From CAVAWX01 sp963614215 (lineage in GTDB: Bacteria; Actinomycetota; Coriobacteriia; Coriobacteriales; QAMH01): 64,000 bases of DNA. The stretch covers positions 1-64,000 of the forward strand of contig CAVECB010000006.1 in the NCBI GenBank assembly GCA_963614215.1. Reading direction: 5' to 3'. Position numbers and translations under genes: made by a program. Below are positions 35,124 to 44,319 of this stretch, piece after piece (position 1 is the stretch's first letter; each line of letters begins with the position of its first letter). The notes below the pieces were generated by a model, which was not told where the DNA came from, made no database searches, and worked only from the letters and a program-made list of their open reading frames with translations.

Positions 35124-35143
35124 TTTCAATAATTATTTTGAAA
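35124..35143 (-). promoter_or_regulatory. ARG-box-like operator upstream of argJ
   Basis: TTTCAA at 35124-35129 and TTGAAA at 35138-35143 form a symmetric 20-bp AT-rich palindrome with centre TAATTATT, close in size and base content to known ARG boxes. A second AT-rich patch with TTATTC and AATATTCAATGC follows at about 35161-35184. The whole 92-bp gap is strongly AT-rich in a GC-rich genome. The argR gene in the operon supports the reading. Confidence 0.6.
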
Positions 35144-35183
35144 TATGCAGAAATCCTGCATTATTCGGCGAAAATATTCAATG

Positions 35184-36419
35184 CTACCCAACGTCGAGGC
35201 CGTCCGGGCGCACGACGGAGCCCTTGCCCGTGGCCAGCGCCATCGTGTCGCGCGCAATCATCAGCTCCTCGTTGGTGGGCACGACAAGCAGCTTCACCTT
35301 CGAACGCGCATCCGATATGACGCGCTCTTCGCCTTCGACCTTGTTGGCCTGATAGTCGACGATGATGCCTAGCGCCTCCATGCCGCCCAAGATCATGCGC
35401 CGCATGCGCTCGCAATGCTCGCCGATGCCGCCGGCAAACGATATCGCGTCCACGCCGCCCATGATGGCAATGTAGGAGCCAATCATCTTTTTCACACTGT
35501 GCGCGTACATGTCGTAGGCCAGCGTCGCGCGTTTGTGCCCGGCGATGGTCGCGGCCTTGATGACGCGCAGGTCGTTGGACAGACCGGATATGCCCAGCAG
35601 GCCGGACTCGCGGTTCATCAGCTCGTTTATCTCGTGGGGCGTATAGCCTTCCTGCTCCATCAGGTAGGTGACGATGGCCGGGTCGATGTCGCCGCAGCGC
35701 GTGCCCATCATCACGCCGCCGAGCGGGGTGAATCCCATAGACGTGTCCACGCTCATGCCGTGGTCGACCGCCGTGAGCGAGCAGCCGTTGCCCAGATGGC
35801 AGGTGATCAGCTTCAGGTCGGCCACGTCGGCATCGAGCAGCTCGGCGGTGCGCCGCGCGATATAGCGGTGCGAGGTGCCGTGCGCGCCGTAGCGGCGTAT
35901 GCCGAAGCGCCCGTAGAACTCGTAGGGCAGCGCGTACATGTAGGCGTACGGCTGCATGCTCTGGTGGAAGGCCGTGTCAAAGACGACGGAATGCGGTACG
36001 TCGCCCATGAGCTTCATGCACGCACGTATGCACGAGAGCGCGGGCGGATTGTGCAGGGGCGCAAGCTCCGAGCACAGCTCGATGTCGCGGATAACGCCGT
36101 CGTCTACCAGCACCGACTCGCTGAACTTTTCGCCGCCATGCACGATGCGGTGCCCCACGGCGTCTATCTCGGAGAGATCAGACAGGCTCGCCTGGCCGCC
36201 ATCGGTCAGAGCCTCGATCACGGCACGCATCGCGTCTAGGTGCTCGTCCATGGGCTTTTCGACGACGTTGTAGCCGTCGGTGCCGCGCCATATCTTGATG
36301 AACGAGCCGGGCTCGCCAATCTTCTCGCACAGACCCTTGGCGACGACGCTCTCGTCGCTCATGTCGATGACCTGGTATTTCAGCGAGGAACTGCCCGCGT
36401 TGACGACCAGAATCTTCAT
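35184..36419 (-). CDS. ackA: Acetate kinase
   Basis: 411 residues from the ATG at 36419. The start MKILVVNAGSSSLKYQ, the FDTAFHQSM segment with the active-site histidine neighbourhood and TCHLGNGCS are diagnostic. It makes ATP and acetate from acetyl phosphate, an expected energy route in a fermentative anaerobe. No pta gene is adjacent. A 272-bp gap precedes it; a 6-bp stem (GCGCCG/CGGCGC, 36490-36509) lies in that gap. Confidence 0.96.
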   Translation of the reverse strand: MKILVVNAGSSSLKYQVIDMSDESVVAKGLCEKIGEPGSFIKIWRGTDGYNVVEKPMDEHLDAMRAVIEALTDGGQASLSDLSEIDAVGHRIVHGGEKFSESVLVDDGVIRDIELCSELAPLHNPPALSCIRACMKLMGDVPHSVVFDTAFHQSMQPYAYMYALPYEFYGRFGIRRYGAHGTSHRYIARRTAELLDADVADLKLITCHLGNGCSLTAVDHGMSVDTSMGFTPLGGVMMGTRCGDIDPAIVTYLMEQEGYTPHEINELMNRESGLLGISGLSNDLRVIKAATIAGHKRATLAYDMYAHSVKKMIGSYIAIMGGVDAISFAGGIGEHCERMRRMILGGMEALGIIVDYQANKVEGEERVISDARSKVKLLVVPTNEELMIARDTMALATGKGSVVRPDGLDVG

Positions 36420-36691
36420 GCAGCGCCTGTCCCCTCTCGCCTTGCAGCGCTCGGACGTGGATGTCGGTTTTCTACTCTTTAAAGCAGGTGCGCCGTGCAC
36501 ATGCGGCGCGCCTTCTTGCCATTCGAGGGGATATTTTCCCACGCGCAAAGCAGGCGGGTAAACAGCTAGTCAGCCGAACGGCGCGGCGCTGCGTGGAGAC
36601 GGTGTCGCGGGCGGTATGCGGTGCGCGTCGTGCATGCCGCCGATGGTGCGGATGAAAGGCGCGCGCGTCGCGGACGGCATGCGGCACTCCT

Positions 36692-37045
36692 CTACTTTTC
36701 AGGAAACATGCCCTCCGGCATCTTCTCGCCGCCACACACGTGGATGTGCCAGTGCTTCACCGTCTGCGAGGCGTCGTCGCCGGTGTTCACGATCAGGCGA
36801 AAGCCGCTGTCGGCGATGCCGCAGATGCCGGCCACCTTCACGGCCGCGTCGAAGAGGTGCCCTTTCAGCTCGGTCGGCACGCCATCGGCGATCGAGGCGT
36901 AGTGGTCTTTGGGCACCACCAACACGTGCACGGGCGTCTGCGGGCTCGCGTCTTTGAACGCGGCGCACAGCTCGTCTTCGTAGACCATGTCCGTCGCCAC
37001 CTCGCCGTTGGCGATCTTGCAGAAAATGCAGTTCTCGTCTTTCAT
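36692..37045 (-). CDS. HIT-family nucleotide-binding protein
   Basis: 117 residues from the ATG at 37045 (GGGAG eight bases ahead). The start ENCIFCKIANGE with its CxxC and the C-terminal histidine triad HWHIHVCGG identify an HINT-type protein that hydrolyses purine nucleoside phosphoramidates. It lies between xseB and ackA. The in-frame sequence further upstream reads into a 12-bp tandem repeat and is not thought to be coding. Confidence 0.92.
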   Translation of the reverse strand: MKDENCIFCKIANGEVATDMVYEDELCAAFKDASPQTPVHVLVVPKDHYASIADGVPTELKGHLFDAAVKVAGICGIADSGFRLIVNTGDDASQTVKHWHIHVCGGEKMPEGMFPEK

Positions 37046-37079
37046 GATGAATCTCCCTTCTCGTCTGTCTTTTCGCGAC

Positions 37080-37127
37080 CCTTCTTGCGAGTCTTCGTGC
37101 GAGCCTTCTTGCGAGCTTTCTTGCGTG
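37080..37127. repeat. Four tandem 12-bp repeats
   Basis: Four consecutive 12-bp units (37080-37091, 37092-37103, 37104-37115, 37116-37127) follow the pattern CCTTCTTGCGAG with one to three changes each. They lie in the 133-bp gap between xseB and the HIT gene. The unit is a multiple of three, and one minus-strand frame reads SQEG-SHED-SQEG-SRKD, but no start codon better than TTG precedes it. Copy number could vary by slippage. Confidence 0.7.
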
Positions 37128-37178
37128 CGCCCGCCTGCATCGTGTGTCGGGTGCGCCACTTGCCTCAAAGCCCGGCGG

Positions 37179-37448
37179 CTAGCTGAGCTTGGTGTCTATC
37201 TCGCCGGTGTCGGCGTCGTCGAGTTTGCCCATCAACTCGGTGATGGTGAGCTGCGCGGTGTCGAGACGCTTTTGCAGGTCGGCCAGCACCTCCACCCCCA
37301 GCTTGTAGCTCTCGATACTGTCTTCCAGCTCCAGCTGGTTGCTCTCCAGCTGGCCCACGATGCCCTCGAGCTTTTCTAGGCCCTGCTTGAAGCTCATGGC
37401 CTCGATTTCCTCTTTGCTCATCTGCATGTTCTTTTTCGCTTCCGCCAT
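37179..37448 (-). CDS. xseB: Exodeoxyribonuclease VII small subunit
   Basis: 89 residues from the ATG at 37448 (GGAGGG ahead). The core segment SFKQGLEKLEGIVGQLESNQLELEDSIESYKLG is characteristic of XseB, cut here only in description: two helices from about residue 18 to 75. It binds XseA in the ExoVII complex, which degrades single-stranded DNA. It follows xseA by 67 bp. Confidence 0.92.
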   Translation of the reverse strand: MAEAKKNMQMSKEEIEAMSFKQGLEKLEGIVGQLESNQLELEDSIESYKLGVEVLADLQKRLDTAQLTITELMGKLDDADTGEIDTKLS

Positions 37449-37515
37449 CTTACCCTCCTGTTGTCTCGCCCCCCTTCGCAAAGCGCGGCAGGGGCGGCCT
37501 TTTTGTCTGCTTCGG

Positions 37516-39084
37516 CTAACTTGCCTTTTGTACCTCGTCTACCGTGCACGCCAGCTGCCCGTCGCGCAGCTGCACCCGCACCGCATCGCCCGGCGCGACC
37601 TTGCCCACGCTGTCCACGATGCTTGCCCCGTCTTGCGCGTAGGTGATGGAATAGCCGCGCGAAAGCGTTTTTAGGGGGCTGAGCGCGTCGAGGCGCGCCG
37701 CATGCACCGCGACCTGGGCGCGGGCTGCCGCCATCATGGCAGGTCCTGCGCGAAGGAGCGCCTCTTGCGAGCTGCGCAGCTCGCGGGCCTCCCCACCTGC
37801 GAGCGCCGAGCCCGCCGACATCAAGCGTTGCCGGGCAAGTTCGAGGCGTCGCGCGTCGCGCTCCAAAACCGCAGGCGCAAGCCGGGCAAGGCGTCCGGCG
37901 GCCACCTCCACGCGCTGCGCGTCGCGAGCAAGCGCATCGGGTATGGCGCGGTGAAGGCGCTCGCGGGTCAGCTCCAGGCGTTGCGCGTCGCGGGCAAGCG
38001 CGTCGGGGATGGCGCGGGACAGGCGCATGGACAGCTCGTCGAGGGACTGCGCGAAAGGCCCCACCACGTAGCGTTCGTCTTGCCATACGGGGCGCAGGCG
38101 CACCCTGTCCAGGCGGTGCGCGGCGGCCTCCAGGCGGTGCACAAGAGCCTGCGCGAGAAGCCGTTTCGCGTTGGCCACCTTCGAGCCCAGCTCGTCGGCA
38201 GAAATCCGCGTCGCGCCCTCAGCCGCCGTAGACGGCGTGGAACAGCGCAGGTCGGCCACCATGTCGCAGATGGAGTTGTCGGGCTCGTGGCCTATGCCTG
38301 TGACGACGGGCACGGGGCAGGCCGCCACCGTGCGCGCAAGCCCCTCGTCGTTGAAGGGCATGAGCGCCTCGTAGCTGCCACCGCCGCGCACGAGCAAGAC
38401 CACGTCGGGCGCAGGCTCGAGCGAGGCGACGGTCTCTATCGCCGCCGACATCTGCGCAGGCGCGTCGTCGCCTTCCACTTTCACTCCGAAAAACAGCAGC
38501 TCTGCCAAGGGGTAGCGCCGGCGCAGGGTGCGGACAACGTCGTGGACCGCCTTACCGTGCGGGCTGGTGACAAGCGCGATGCGACGCGGCAGGGCGGGGA
38601 TGCGGCGCTTGCGCGACGGATCCATCAGGCCTTCCGCTTTAAGCTTTGCCGCGATGCGCGCCACCTGCACGCGCAAGTCGCCCTCGCCGGCAAGCGCCAG
38701 ACGCGAAACGGAGAACTGGAGCTGGCCGCGGGCGGGATAGGCGCTGAAGCGCCCGTCCATTTCGACGAGCATGCCCTGTGCCAGGGCCACGCCACTTTCC
38801 TTGTAGATGTTGCGCCACATGATGCAGGGCATGCTGGCCTTCTCGTCGCGCACGTCGAAGTAGACGGCCTTGTAGCGCGCGGCATCCGTGACCTGCGAGA
38901 CCTCGCCCACCACGCGCAGGCGTATCTGCTCGAGGCCGCGTTTGGCCGCCTCCATCGCCTGGGTAACGCTATAGGCCTGCGGGTCTGCGGTCGCGTTCGC
39001 ACTCTTCGTCGCCGCGCCTCTCGCAGCTGCCGCATCGCCTGTTGCGTCTACGTCTTTTACCGTCATCCTCTTCACCACGCCCAT
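37516..39084 (-). CDS. xseA: Exodeoxyribonuclease VII large subunit with tandem helical repeats
   Basis: 522 residues from the ATG at 39084; the ATG at 39066 is a possible alternative. The usual length is 400-460. An N-terminal OB-fold (LRVVGEVSQVTDA) is followed by the catalytic region with RIALVTSPHGKAVHDV and LLVRGGGSYEAL and the GIGHEPD segment. The long coiled-coil region contains three near-identical 22-residue units (RAIPDALARDAQRLELTRER type, about residues 356-420), also repeated at DNA level with 66-bp spacing. This explains the extra length. Confidence 0.92.
   Translation of the reverse strand: MGVVKRMTVKDVDATGDAAAARGAATKSANATADPQAYSVTQAMEAAKRGLEQIRLRVVGEVSQVTDAARYKAVYFDVRDEKASMPCIMWRNIYKESGVALAQGMLVEMDGRFSAYPARGQLQFSVSRLALAGEGDLRVQVARIAAKLKAEGLMDPSRKRRIPALPRRIALVTSPHGKAVHDVVRTLRRRYPLAELLFFGVKVEGDDAPAQMSAAIETVASLEPAPDVVLLVRGGGSYEALMPFNDEGLARTVAACPVPVVTGIGHEPDNSICDMVADLRCSTPSTAAEGATRISADELGSKVANAKRLLAQALVHRLEAAAHRLDRVRLRPVWQDERYVVGPFAQSLDELSMRLSRAIPDALARDAQRLELTRERLHRAIPDALARDAQRVEVAAGRLARLAPAVLERDARRLELARQRLMSAGSALAGGEARELRSSQEALLRAGPAMMAAARAQVAVHAARLDALSPLKTLSRGYSITYAQDGASIVDSVGKVAPGDAVRVQLRDGQLACTVDEVQKAS
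37849..38030 (-). repeat. 66-bp tandem repeats inside xseA
   Basis: The segments around 37849-37890, 37915-37956 and 37981-38022 share long runs such as GCGTCGCG(G/A)GCAAGCGC and are spaced exactly 66 bp apart. The two closest copies differ at only a few bases. They encode the 22-residue units of the XseA coiled coil. The unit is a multiple of three, so expansion or contraction keeps the frame. Confidence 0.75.
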
Positions 39085-39112
39085 ACCTGCGCGTCCCGAC
39101 ACGAGGAGGCTC

Positions 39113-39841
39113 TTAGCGCCCGGAGCGGGCAAGGCCGATGTAGTAGACGAGCTGCATGAGCGAGGTGAGTGCCGATGCCACATAGGTGAGCGCCGCCGCC
39201 GTGAGCACGCGCCGCGCACCGCCCGTGACCGACTCGGGCAGCGCCGCGCCGACACTGCCTTGCACCTGGCCGCCCGCACCCGCGCCGGAGATGTATTCCA
39301 GCCCGCGCCGCGAGGCGTTGAACTCGACAGGCAGCGTGACCAGGTGGAAGAGCACGGCAAATGCGAACAGGCCGATGCCCACCCACACAAGGCCGATCAT
39401 ATTCAGGAAAAAGCCGGCAATCAGCAGCCAGATCCACAGCGTAGACCCGAGGTTGGCGACGGGCACAAGCGCCGTGCGGGCGCGCATGGGGGCATAGCCG
39501 CGCGCGTGCTGGACCGCGTGCCCGCATTCGTGGCAGGCCACCGCCATGGCCGACACGCTCGTGGTGTGGTAGATGTTTTCCGACAAGCGCACCACAGGCC
39601 CTGACGGGTCAAAGTGATCCGAAAGCGTGCCGGACACGCATTCAACCGGCACGTCGGACATGCCGTTTTCGTCGAGCATGCGCCGCGCGATCTGGGCGCC
39701 CGTCATGCCCGTCTCGTTGTCGCGGTGCAGGTATTTGTTGTAGGAGGCACTGATGAAGGCCTGGGTGCCCGCGCCCAAAACAAGGCTGACCACGAGCATG
39801 ACGATGTAGCCGAAGTTCATTCCGAGAAAAGTGGAGCTCAT
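39113..39841 (-). CDS. Membrane zinc metallopeptidase (YugP-like, Zn_peptidase_2)
   Basis: 242 residues. An N-terminal span (about 8-28) is followed by the zinc motif AVACHECGHAVQHARG (HExxH-like HECGH near residue 100), then two or three more hydrophobic spans. The segment LPVEFNASRRGLEYI further on is family-typical. Substrates of this family are not established. It precedes xseA by 28 bp. Confidence 0.85.
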   Translation of the reverse strand: MSSTFLGMNFGYIVMLVVSLVLGAGTQAFISASYNKYLHRDNETGMTGAQIARRMLDENGMSDVPVECVSGTLSDHFDPSGPVVRLSENIYHTTSVSAMAVACHECGHAVQHARGYAPMRARTALVPVANLGSTLWIWLLIAGFFLNMIGLVWVGIGLFAFAVLFHLVTLPVEFNASRRGLEYISGAGAGGQVQGSVGAALPESVTGGARRVLTAAALTYVASALTSLMQLVYYIGLARSGR

Positions 39842-39943
39842 GTGACGCGTCCTTTCGAGTGGAGCCGATGCGGCAAATGCGGCGGCGGCGCCGTAGCGGT
39901 CGTATGTCGTGTGCGCATCATACCCGATGGAGCGGACACGCCG

Positions 39944-41395
39944 TCACAGCCGCCCCATCTTCTGCTCCCCGGCCGTTGGGGCGAGGGGGCGTGGCAGGGG
40001 GATGGCCGCGCCGATGGCGGCTGCCGCGATCATGATGACGACGCCGCGCAGGGGAAAACACATGAGCAAAAGCAGCGCCGCCATGACGGGCTGGCGCATG
40101 ACGGCACCCATGCAGCCGGCGGTGCAGGCGGCCACGCACGACACCGGATCGGCACCCGTGAGCAGCGAAAATCCGTAGCCAATGCTGACGCCGGCAAAGA
40201 TAAGCGGGAAGAAGTGCCCGCCGCGCCAACCCATATGGATGCAAAACGGCGTGAGCGCCGCCTTCACGAAGCCGGTCGCGATGAGGACGCCGGCGGGGAC
40301 GGTGAAATACGACTCCATGAGCATGTGCGATTGCTCCTCGCCTGCAAACATCGCATAGGGCAGCGCCATGCCGCAGACGGCCAGGACGAGGCCTGCCAGG
40401 ACGGCCTTCACGACGGGGCGCTCTCCCAGGCGCGCGGAGAGTTTTTCCGTTGCCGCCGTCGATGCATGAAAGACCCAGCCGCAGGCGCATCCCGCAAGCG
40501 CAAGCGGTATCGCCAGCCCAAGCTCCAGGCCGCCGACCTCCATGTCGGAAAAGCGCGGCAGCCCCATGCCGCCGCCAAAAATGTCGCCCAGCACGATGAA
40601 GGCGCCGAGCGCGCCCACGATGGCGCACAGGTAGACGAAGGTCTTTTGCGCACGAGGCAGGCAGATCTCGATGCCGCCGTCCTCGTCTGCGGCGTCCGCA
40701 TCTTCGCGCACTACAGTCGCGCCTGCATCCGACGCGGCGCCCCGGCCCATCGCAGCAGCATCTTCACCCGCATTTTCGCTGGCGGTGGCAGCGCCTTTGT
40801 CCGCTCTTTCACCCGCCGCGCCCGCGCGCCCGGCAAGCGGCGCCACGAAGCCATAAAAGGGCGCCGTGAACACCGCCGTGAGCGCCGCCTGCGTGCCGAG
40901 CACGGTGAGCTTGCGAAACTCGCCCCCAAAGCGGCGCATTCTGTCGCCTACCCAGGTGCACAGCCCCGCGATGACGCCGGTAAGGCCGGCTTCAGGACCT
41001 ATGGAGCCGCCAAACAAAAGCGGCAGCAGCGCCGCCACGGAAAGCTTTCCCATCTTGTCGTAAGGGTAGCGCCCCTCTTCCTTCACCCGCCCCATGACCG
41101 CGGACAGCTCCTCGGGGCACACGCCCGTCTTCGCGTCGAAGGCGCCGATGAGAAGCCCGCCCACGAGGCACAGCGCAAGCGGATAGGGCAAAAACCCGAA
41201 CGGGCCTGCCGCAAGCGCCGGCGCCCGCCCAGACACCGCCTCGCCCAACGCGGCTGGCAGCTTCGCCCACAAAAAGTCGATGCCGAGGCCCATGAGGAAG
41301 AAAAACAGCCACACGAACGCGCCCGCGAGCGCACCCGTGACCACGACGCACACGACGAAAAGCACACGGTTGAAGGGTTTGGCGAAATTCGGCAC
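39944..41395 (-). CDS. ClC-family chloride channel or antiporter
   Basis: 483 residues from the GTG at 41395 (AGGGGGG ahead); the true start is uncertain because no in-frame ATG follows the preceding amidase gene. Ten or more hydrophobic spans are visible. The selectivity-filter motifs are GSIGPEAGLTG, which includes the gating glutamate, and GWRGGHFFPLIFAG. A hydrophilic Ala/Glu/Asp-rich loop of about 60 residues (about 210-270) interrupts the membrane region near the middle. It would move chloride or a related anion. Confidence 0.82.
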   Translation of the reverse strand: MPNFAKPFNRVLFVVCVVVTGALAGAFVWLFFFLMGLGIDFLWAKLPAALGEAVSGRAPALAAGPFGFLPYPLALCLVGGLLIGAFDAKTGVCPEELSAVMGRVKEEGRYPYDKMGKLSVAALLPLLFGGSIGPEAGLTGVIAGLCTWVGDRMRRFGGEFRKLTVLGTQAALTAVFTAPFYGFVAPLAGRAGAAGERADKGAATASENAGEDAAAMGRGAASDAGATVVREDADAADEDGGIEICLPRAQKTFVYLCAIVGALGAFIVLGDIFGGGMGLPRFSDMEVGGLELGLAIPLALAGCACGWVFHASTAATEKLSARLGERPVVKAVLAGLVLAVCGMALPYAMFAGEEQSHMLMESYFTVPAGVLIATGFVKAALTPFCIHMGWRGGHFFPLIFAGVSIGYGFSLLTGADPVSCVAACTAGCMGAVMRQPVMAALLLLMCFPLRGVVIMIAAAAIGAAIPLPRPLAPTAGEQKMGRL

Positions 41396-41463
41396 GGCCA
41401 GCTGCCCCCCTTTTCCTCTCCCAAAAGCCGCCAACGCCTCCCAGCGCCGTCGGCGGCACGTTG

Positions 41464-42279
41464 CTAGTGGTGCCTGCTTGCCTTGTAGTTCGCGAGATAG
41501 CCGGCAAACTCCGCGCTCGTGTCGGAATTCGTGGTCCTCCACGCCTTGTGGTCGACAATCTCGGACTCGAAGCCGTAGTAGGCGTCGATGTAGGCAATCA
41601 GGCCATCGAGTGCCTCGAGCTGCGCTTCGGGATAGTCCTCGCCGCCTCCCACATGCACCATCTCGATGCCGACGGAATAGGAGTTCATCCCGTAGTCCGC
41701 ATAATCGCTGCCGATGGAGGTGGTGCCCGCCTTGTCGTCGCGGCTCTCGTCGCTCACCCCAAAACTCGCGTTGTGGCCGGTGTCGCCGAAGCCCGCATGG
41801 TGCGTGATCTTGTCCAGCGGCACGCACTGCCAAATCGAGCCGTCCTTGTTCACGATGAAATGCGCGGCGACCATGTTGCCGCTATCATCCCAGCTCTCGA
41901 TCACGCTCGAGGCGCTGCCGCTGCCCTCGGTGTCGTGGAGCATGATGTACTTCTGGCAGCTCGCGGGCTTGTCGCCGTGCACAAACGAAGAACGGTAGTC
42001 CTCGGAAATGTTCAGGGCCGCGCGCAAGGCATCCGCGCTTGAGCGGGCCGCCGCCTCCTCGGCCGCTTTTTGCTGCGCCTCTAGCTCCTCGGCCGCTTTT
42101 TGCTGTTCCTCTTCAGAAAGCGAGGACTCCTGCGTGGCGCTGTTGGTCTCTTGAATTTTCTCGTCGGGTGCCTTCGTCTCGCCGCCCGACTGTCCGCACG
42201 CGGCAAGGCCGCAGCACAGCAGGCACGCGAGAAGAAAGACGGCCGCTATCCTAGTTGGGGTGCGCTTTGTTGACATCAT
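41464..42279 (-). CDS. N-acetylmuramoyl-L-alanine amidase lipoprotein
   Basis: 271 residues from the ATG at 42279, chosen because GGAG lies seven bases ahead; the upstream ATG at 42285 is closer to that site. A lipoprotein signal ends in LAAC (about residue 28). A Glu/Gln/Ala-rich coiled linker with a repeated QQKAAEE unit precedes the amidase_2 domain, with zinc-site segments YIMLHDTEGSG and THHAGFGDTGHN. The start overlaps the preceding gene by about 29 bp. Probable role: cell-wall turnover at the outer face. Confidence 0.85.
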   Translation of the reverse strand: MMSTKRTPTRIAAVFLLACLLCCGLAACGQSGGETKAPDEKIQETNSATQESSLSEEEQQKAAEELEAQQKAAEEAAARSSADALRAALNISEDYRSSFVHGDKPASCQKYIMLHDTEGSGSASSVIESWDDSGNMVAAHFIVNKDGSIWQCVPLDKITHHAGFGDTGHNASFGVSDESRDDKAGTTSIGSDYADYGMNSYSVGIEMVHVGGGEDYPEAQLEALDGLIAYIDAYYGFESEIVDHKAWRTTNSDTSAEFAGYLANYKASRHH

Positions 42280-44254
42280 ATCCATGCTCCACCAGCTTCT
42301 TGCTCAAAAACTCCGCGTTGTCGGTCTCGGTTTGCGTGGGCTTGTACTTGTTCAGGAAGTCCGCCGCCTCGATGGTGCCGGAATACCACGACTGGCTGTT
42401 GAAATGGTCTTGCAGCCACTTGTTCTCGAACTTACGCCCATGCCGCGCCCATATCTCGTTTTGGGCGATGCATATCTGGTCGTCGCTCAGACCCGAGATG
42501 TCGGAATCGCTCAGCGCCTTCGTCGCGCTGTCCTTGAGCACGTAGGAGTTCGTGCCCGCCGTGTTGGTCGCGTTGCCGGCCGTGTTAGTCGCGTCGTTGC
42601 CCGACGAGCTATTCTGGTTGGAGCCAGACCCCGTATTCGATCCGCTCACCGAAGAGTCCGAGCTTTGGACGAAAGTTTGCCGCGTGAACGACCAGTTCGA
42701 GCTCCATATCGACTTCGAGACCGGCGCACTCGACTCCATGGACACCGTGAGCGTGTGCAGGTTGTCCTCGTCGTACCAGCTGTAGCCTTTGAGCCTCACC
42801 CCGTCGGAGCTGCCGTTCAAATCGAATTCGAAGCCAGTTTGGCTTAAGGAATGCTTCAGGGTGCCGCTTGCCTGCCCCGAAAGGTCAATTGTGTTTTCCG
42901 TGCCAGAGCCGCCCGGATGGTGAGCCATGGTGTAGTCGGCCACGACAGAATCCGCCGAGCAGGTCTTGAAGGTCATCGAAGCCGTCTCCTCCAACGAACC
43001 GGAAGAGGAGAAGAAATACGACCTCAGGTTGGAGGCGGCAAAGCTCATGCCCTCCAGCTCCGTGTATTTCGTGGTGAAGTTCTCGGTCTTGGCCTCGCCG
43101 TCGACGACCCAGCCCTTTTCCGCGTCGAACCTAAACTTCTGCGAGACGTCGACGGAATCCTCGCCCCACCAGTATTTGACGCCGTAGGTCTCCTTGGCGC
43201 TGCACGTCTGCTTTTCTGCATCGAAATCGCAGGTGAAGTTGTCGACGGAATTGGAGACGCAGTAGCCGGCCTTGCTTGCGACCTTGCCGCTGTCGAGGTA
43301 GAACACCTCGACGCCTTTTGTGGGCTTGGTGCTGTACCACGTCGCGCAAGAGGCCACAAGGTGTTTAAACCCGAAGCCCTCTTTGGTGAAATACCCTTGC
43401 GCGGTGTATTCCGACTCGAAGGAGTCGTTGGTCGCCTTGCCGTACCACTCGACGTAGTAGATGTCTTGGTTGGCCGACTTTATCCCGGATTTCACCGAAG
43501 AGGGAAGCTGCGAGTAGGCCGGCGAGGAGCTCTCAATCTTCTCGTTTTTGTTCAGGCGCGTGTCGCTGTATTTGTACTCCGAGCCGTTCGTGAATGCCGT
43601 CGAGATGAAACCGGAATCGTAGCTTTCCTTCATCGACTGCTCGAGCGCCGAGGCAGAGACCTGCGAGCCGAGGTAGTTGAACACGTTGAAACCGACGATG
43701 GCGACCACCACGACGGCCACGACGCTGATGGCGATTTTCTTGTTCTTGGGCACGGACAGCCAAGCCTTGAGCCCGCCGCCTGTCGCGGGTGCGGCAGCGG
43801 ATGCAGCAGCAGGCGCAGGTTCGGCGGCAGACGCAGACGCGGGCGCAAACGCATCTGCGGACGCGGCGGCAGGCTCGGGCGCCGCATTTGGCGCATCGGG
43901 CATAGGTGTCGTCGCAGCGGCGTCGTCTTTCGCATCGGACATGGGCGCCGTCGCAGCAGCGTCATCTTTCGCATCGTCAGGCTGCTGTGCGGCATCGTCG
44001 GCGCTAGCGGCAGCGGGCGCATCGCTTACGTCCGCAGCGGCTTCATCACCGGCACCGGCAGCAGCACCGGTAGCAGCACCTGCAACAGCACCGGCAGCGC
44101 CCGCATCGGCCTGTTTTTCCGCATCAACGCTTTCATCCGGCTTCGAGAGGGCCTCGTCGCCCTCACGCTCTACTTTCTGCCCGCACTCGAGGCAAAACGC
44201 GTCGTCTTCCCCGATTTCCGTGCCGCAGTTCGTGCAAAACATCTTCGTGCTCAT
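42251..44254 (-). CDS. Zinc-ribbon membrane protein with C-terminal YARHG domain
   Basis: 667 residues from the ATG at 44254 (GGGAG ahead). The N-terminal zinc ribbon is CTNCG...CLECG (residues about 7-25). An Ala/Asp/Pro-rich linker of about 120 residues leads to one membrane span (AISVVAVVVVAIVGFNVF). A large Ser/Thr/Asn-rich outer domain ends in a YARHG domain (IWARHGRKFENKWL), a module linked to cell-wall or surface functions. Residues before it are a Ser/Asn/Gly/Thr low-complexity stretch. Function unknown; it is co-oriented with an amidase and another zinc-ribbon protein. Confidence 0.75.
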   Translation of the reverse strand: MSTKMFCTNCGTEIGEDDAFCLECGQKVEREGDEALSKPDESVDAEKQADAGAAGAVAGAATGAAAGAGDEAAADVSDAPAAASADDAAQQPDDAKDDAAATAPMSDAKDDAAATTPMPDAPNAAPEPAAASADAFAPASASAAEPAPAAASAAAPATGGGLKAWLSVPKNKKIAISVVAVVVVAIVGFNVFNYLGSQVSASALEQSMKESYDSGFISTAFTNGSEYKYSDTRLNKNEKIESSSPAYSQLPSSVKSGIKSANQDIYYVEWYGKATNDSFESEYTAQGYFTKEGFGFKHLVASCATWYSTKPTKGVEVFYLDSGKVASKAGYCVSNSVDNFTCDFDAEKQTCSAKETYGVKYWWGEDSVDVSQKFRFDAEKGWVVDGEAKTENFTTKYTELEGMSFAASNLRSYFFSSSGSLEETASMTFKTCSADSVVADYTMAHHPGGSGTENTIDLSGQASGTLKHSLSQTGFEFDLNGSSDGVRLKGYSWYDEDNLHTLTVSMESSAPVSKSIWSSNWSFTRQTFVQSSDSSVSGSNTGSGSNQNSSSGNDATNTAGNATNTAGTNSYVLKDSATKALSDSDISGLSDDQICIAQNEIWARHGRKFENKWLQDHFNSQSWYSGTIEAADFLNKYKPTQTETDNAEFLSKKLVEHGYDVNKAHPN

Positions 44255-44319
44255 CGACTCCCGAACCCCCTTCGACTCGATTCCCCTGAAAACCGCCCCA
44301 CCCCGGCCAACAGGGCGTT

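Noticed and set aside
37046..37168. N-terminal extension of the HIT protein
   Set aside because: It would need a TTG start and is made of the 12-bp tandem repeat; the ATG at 37045 has a good ribosome binding site.
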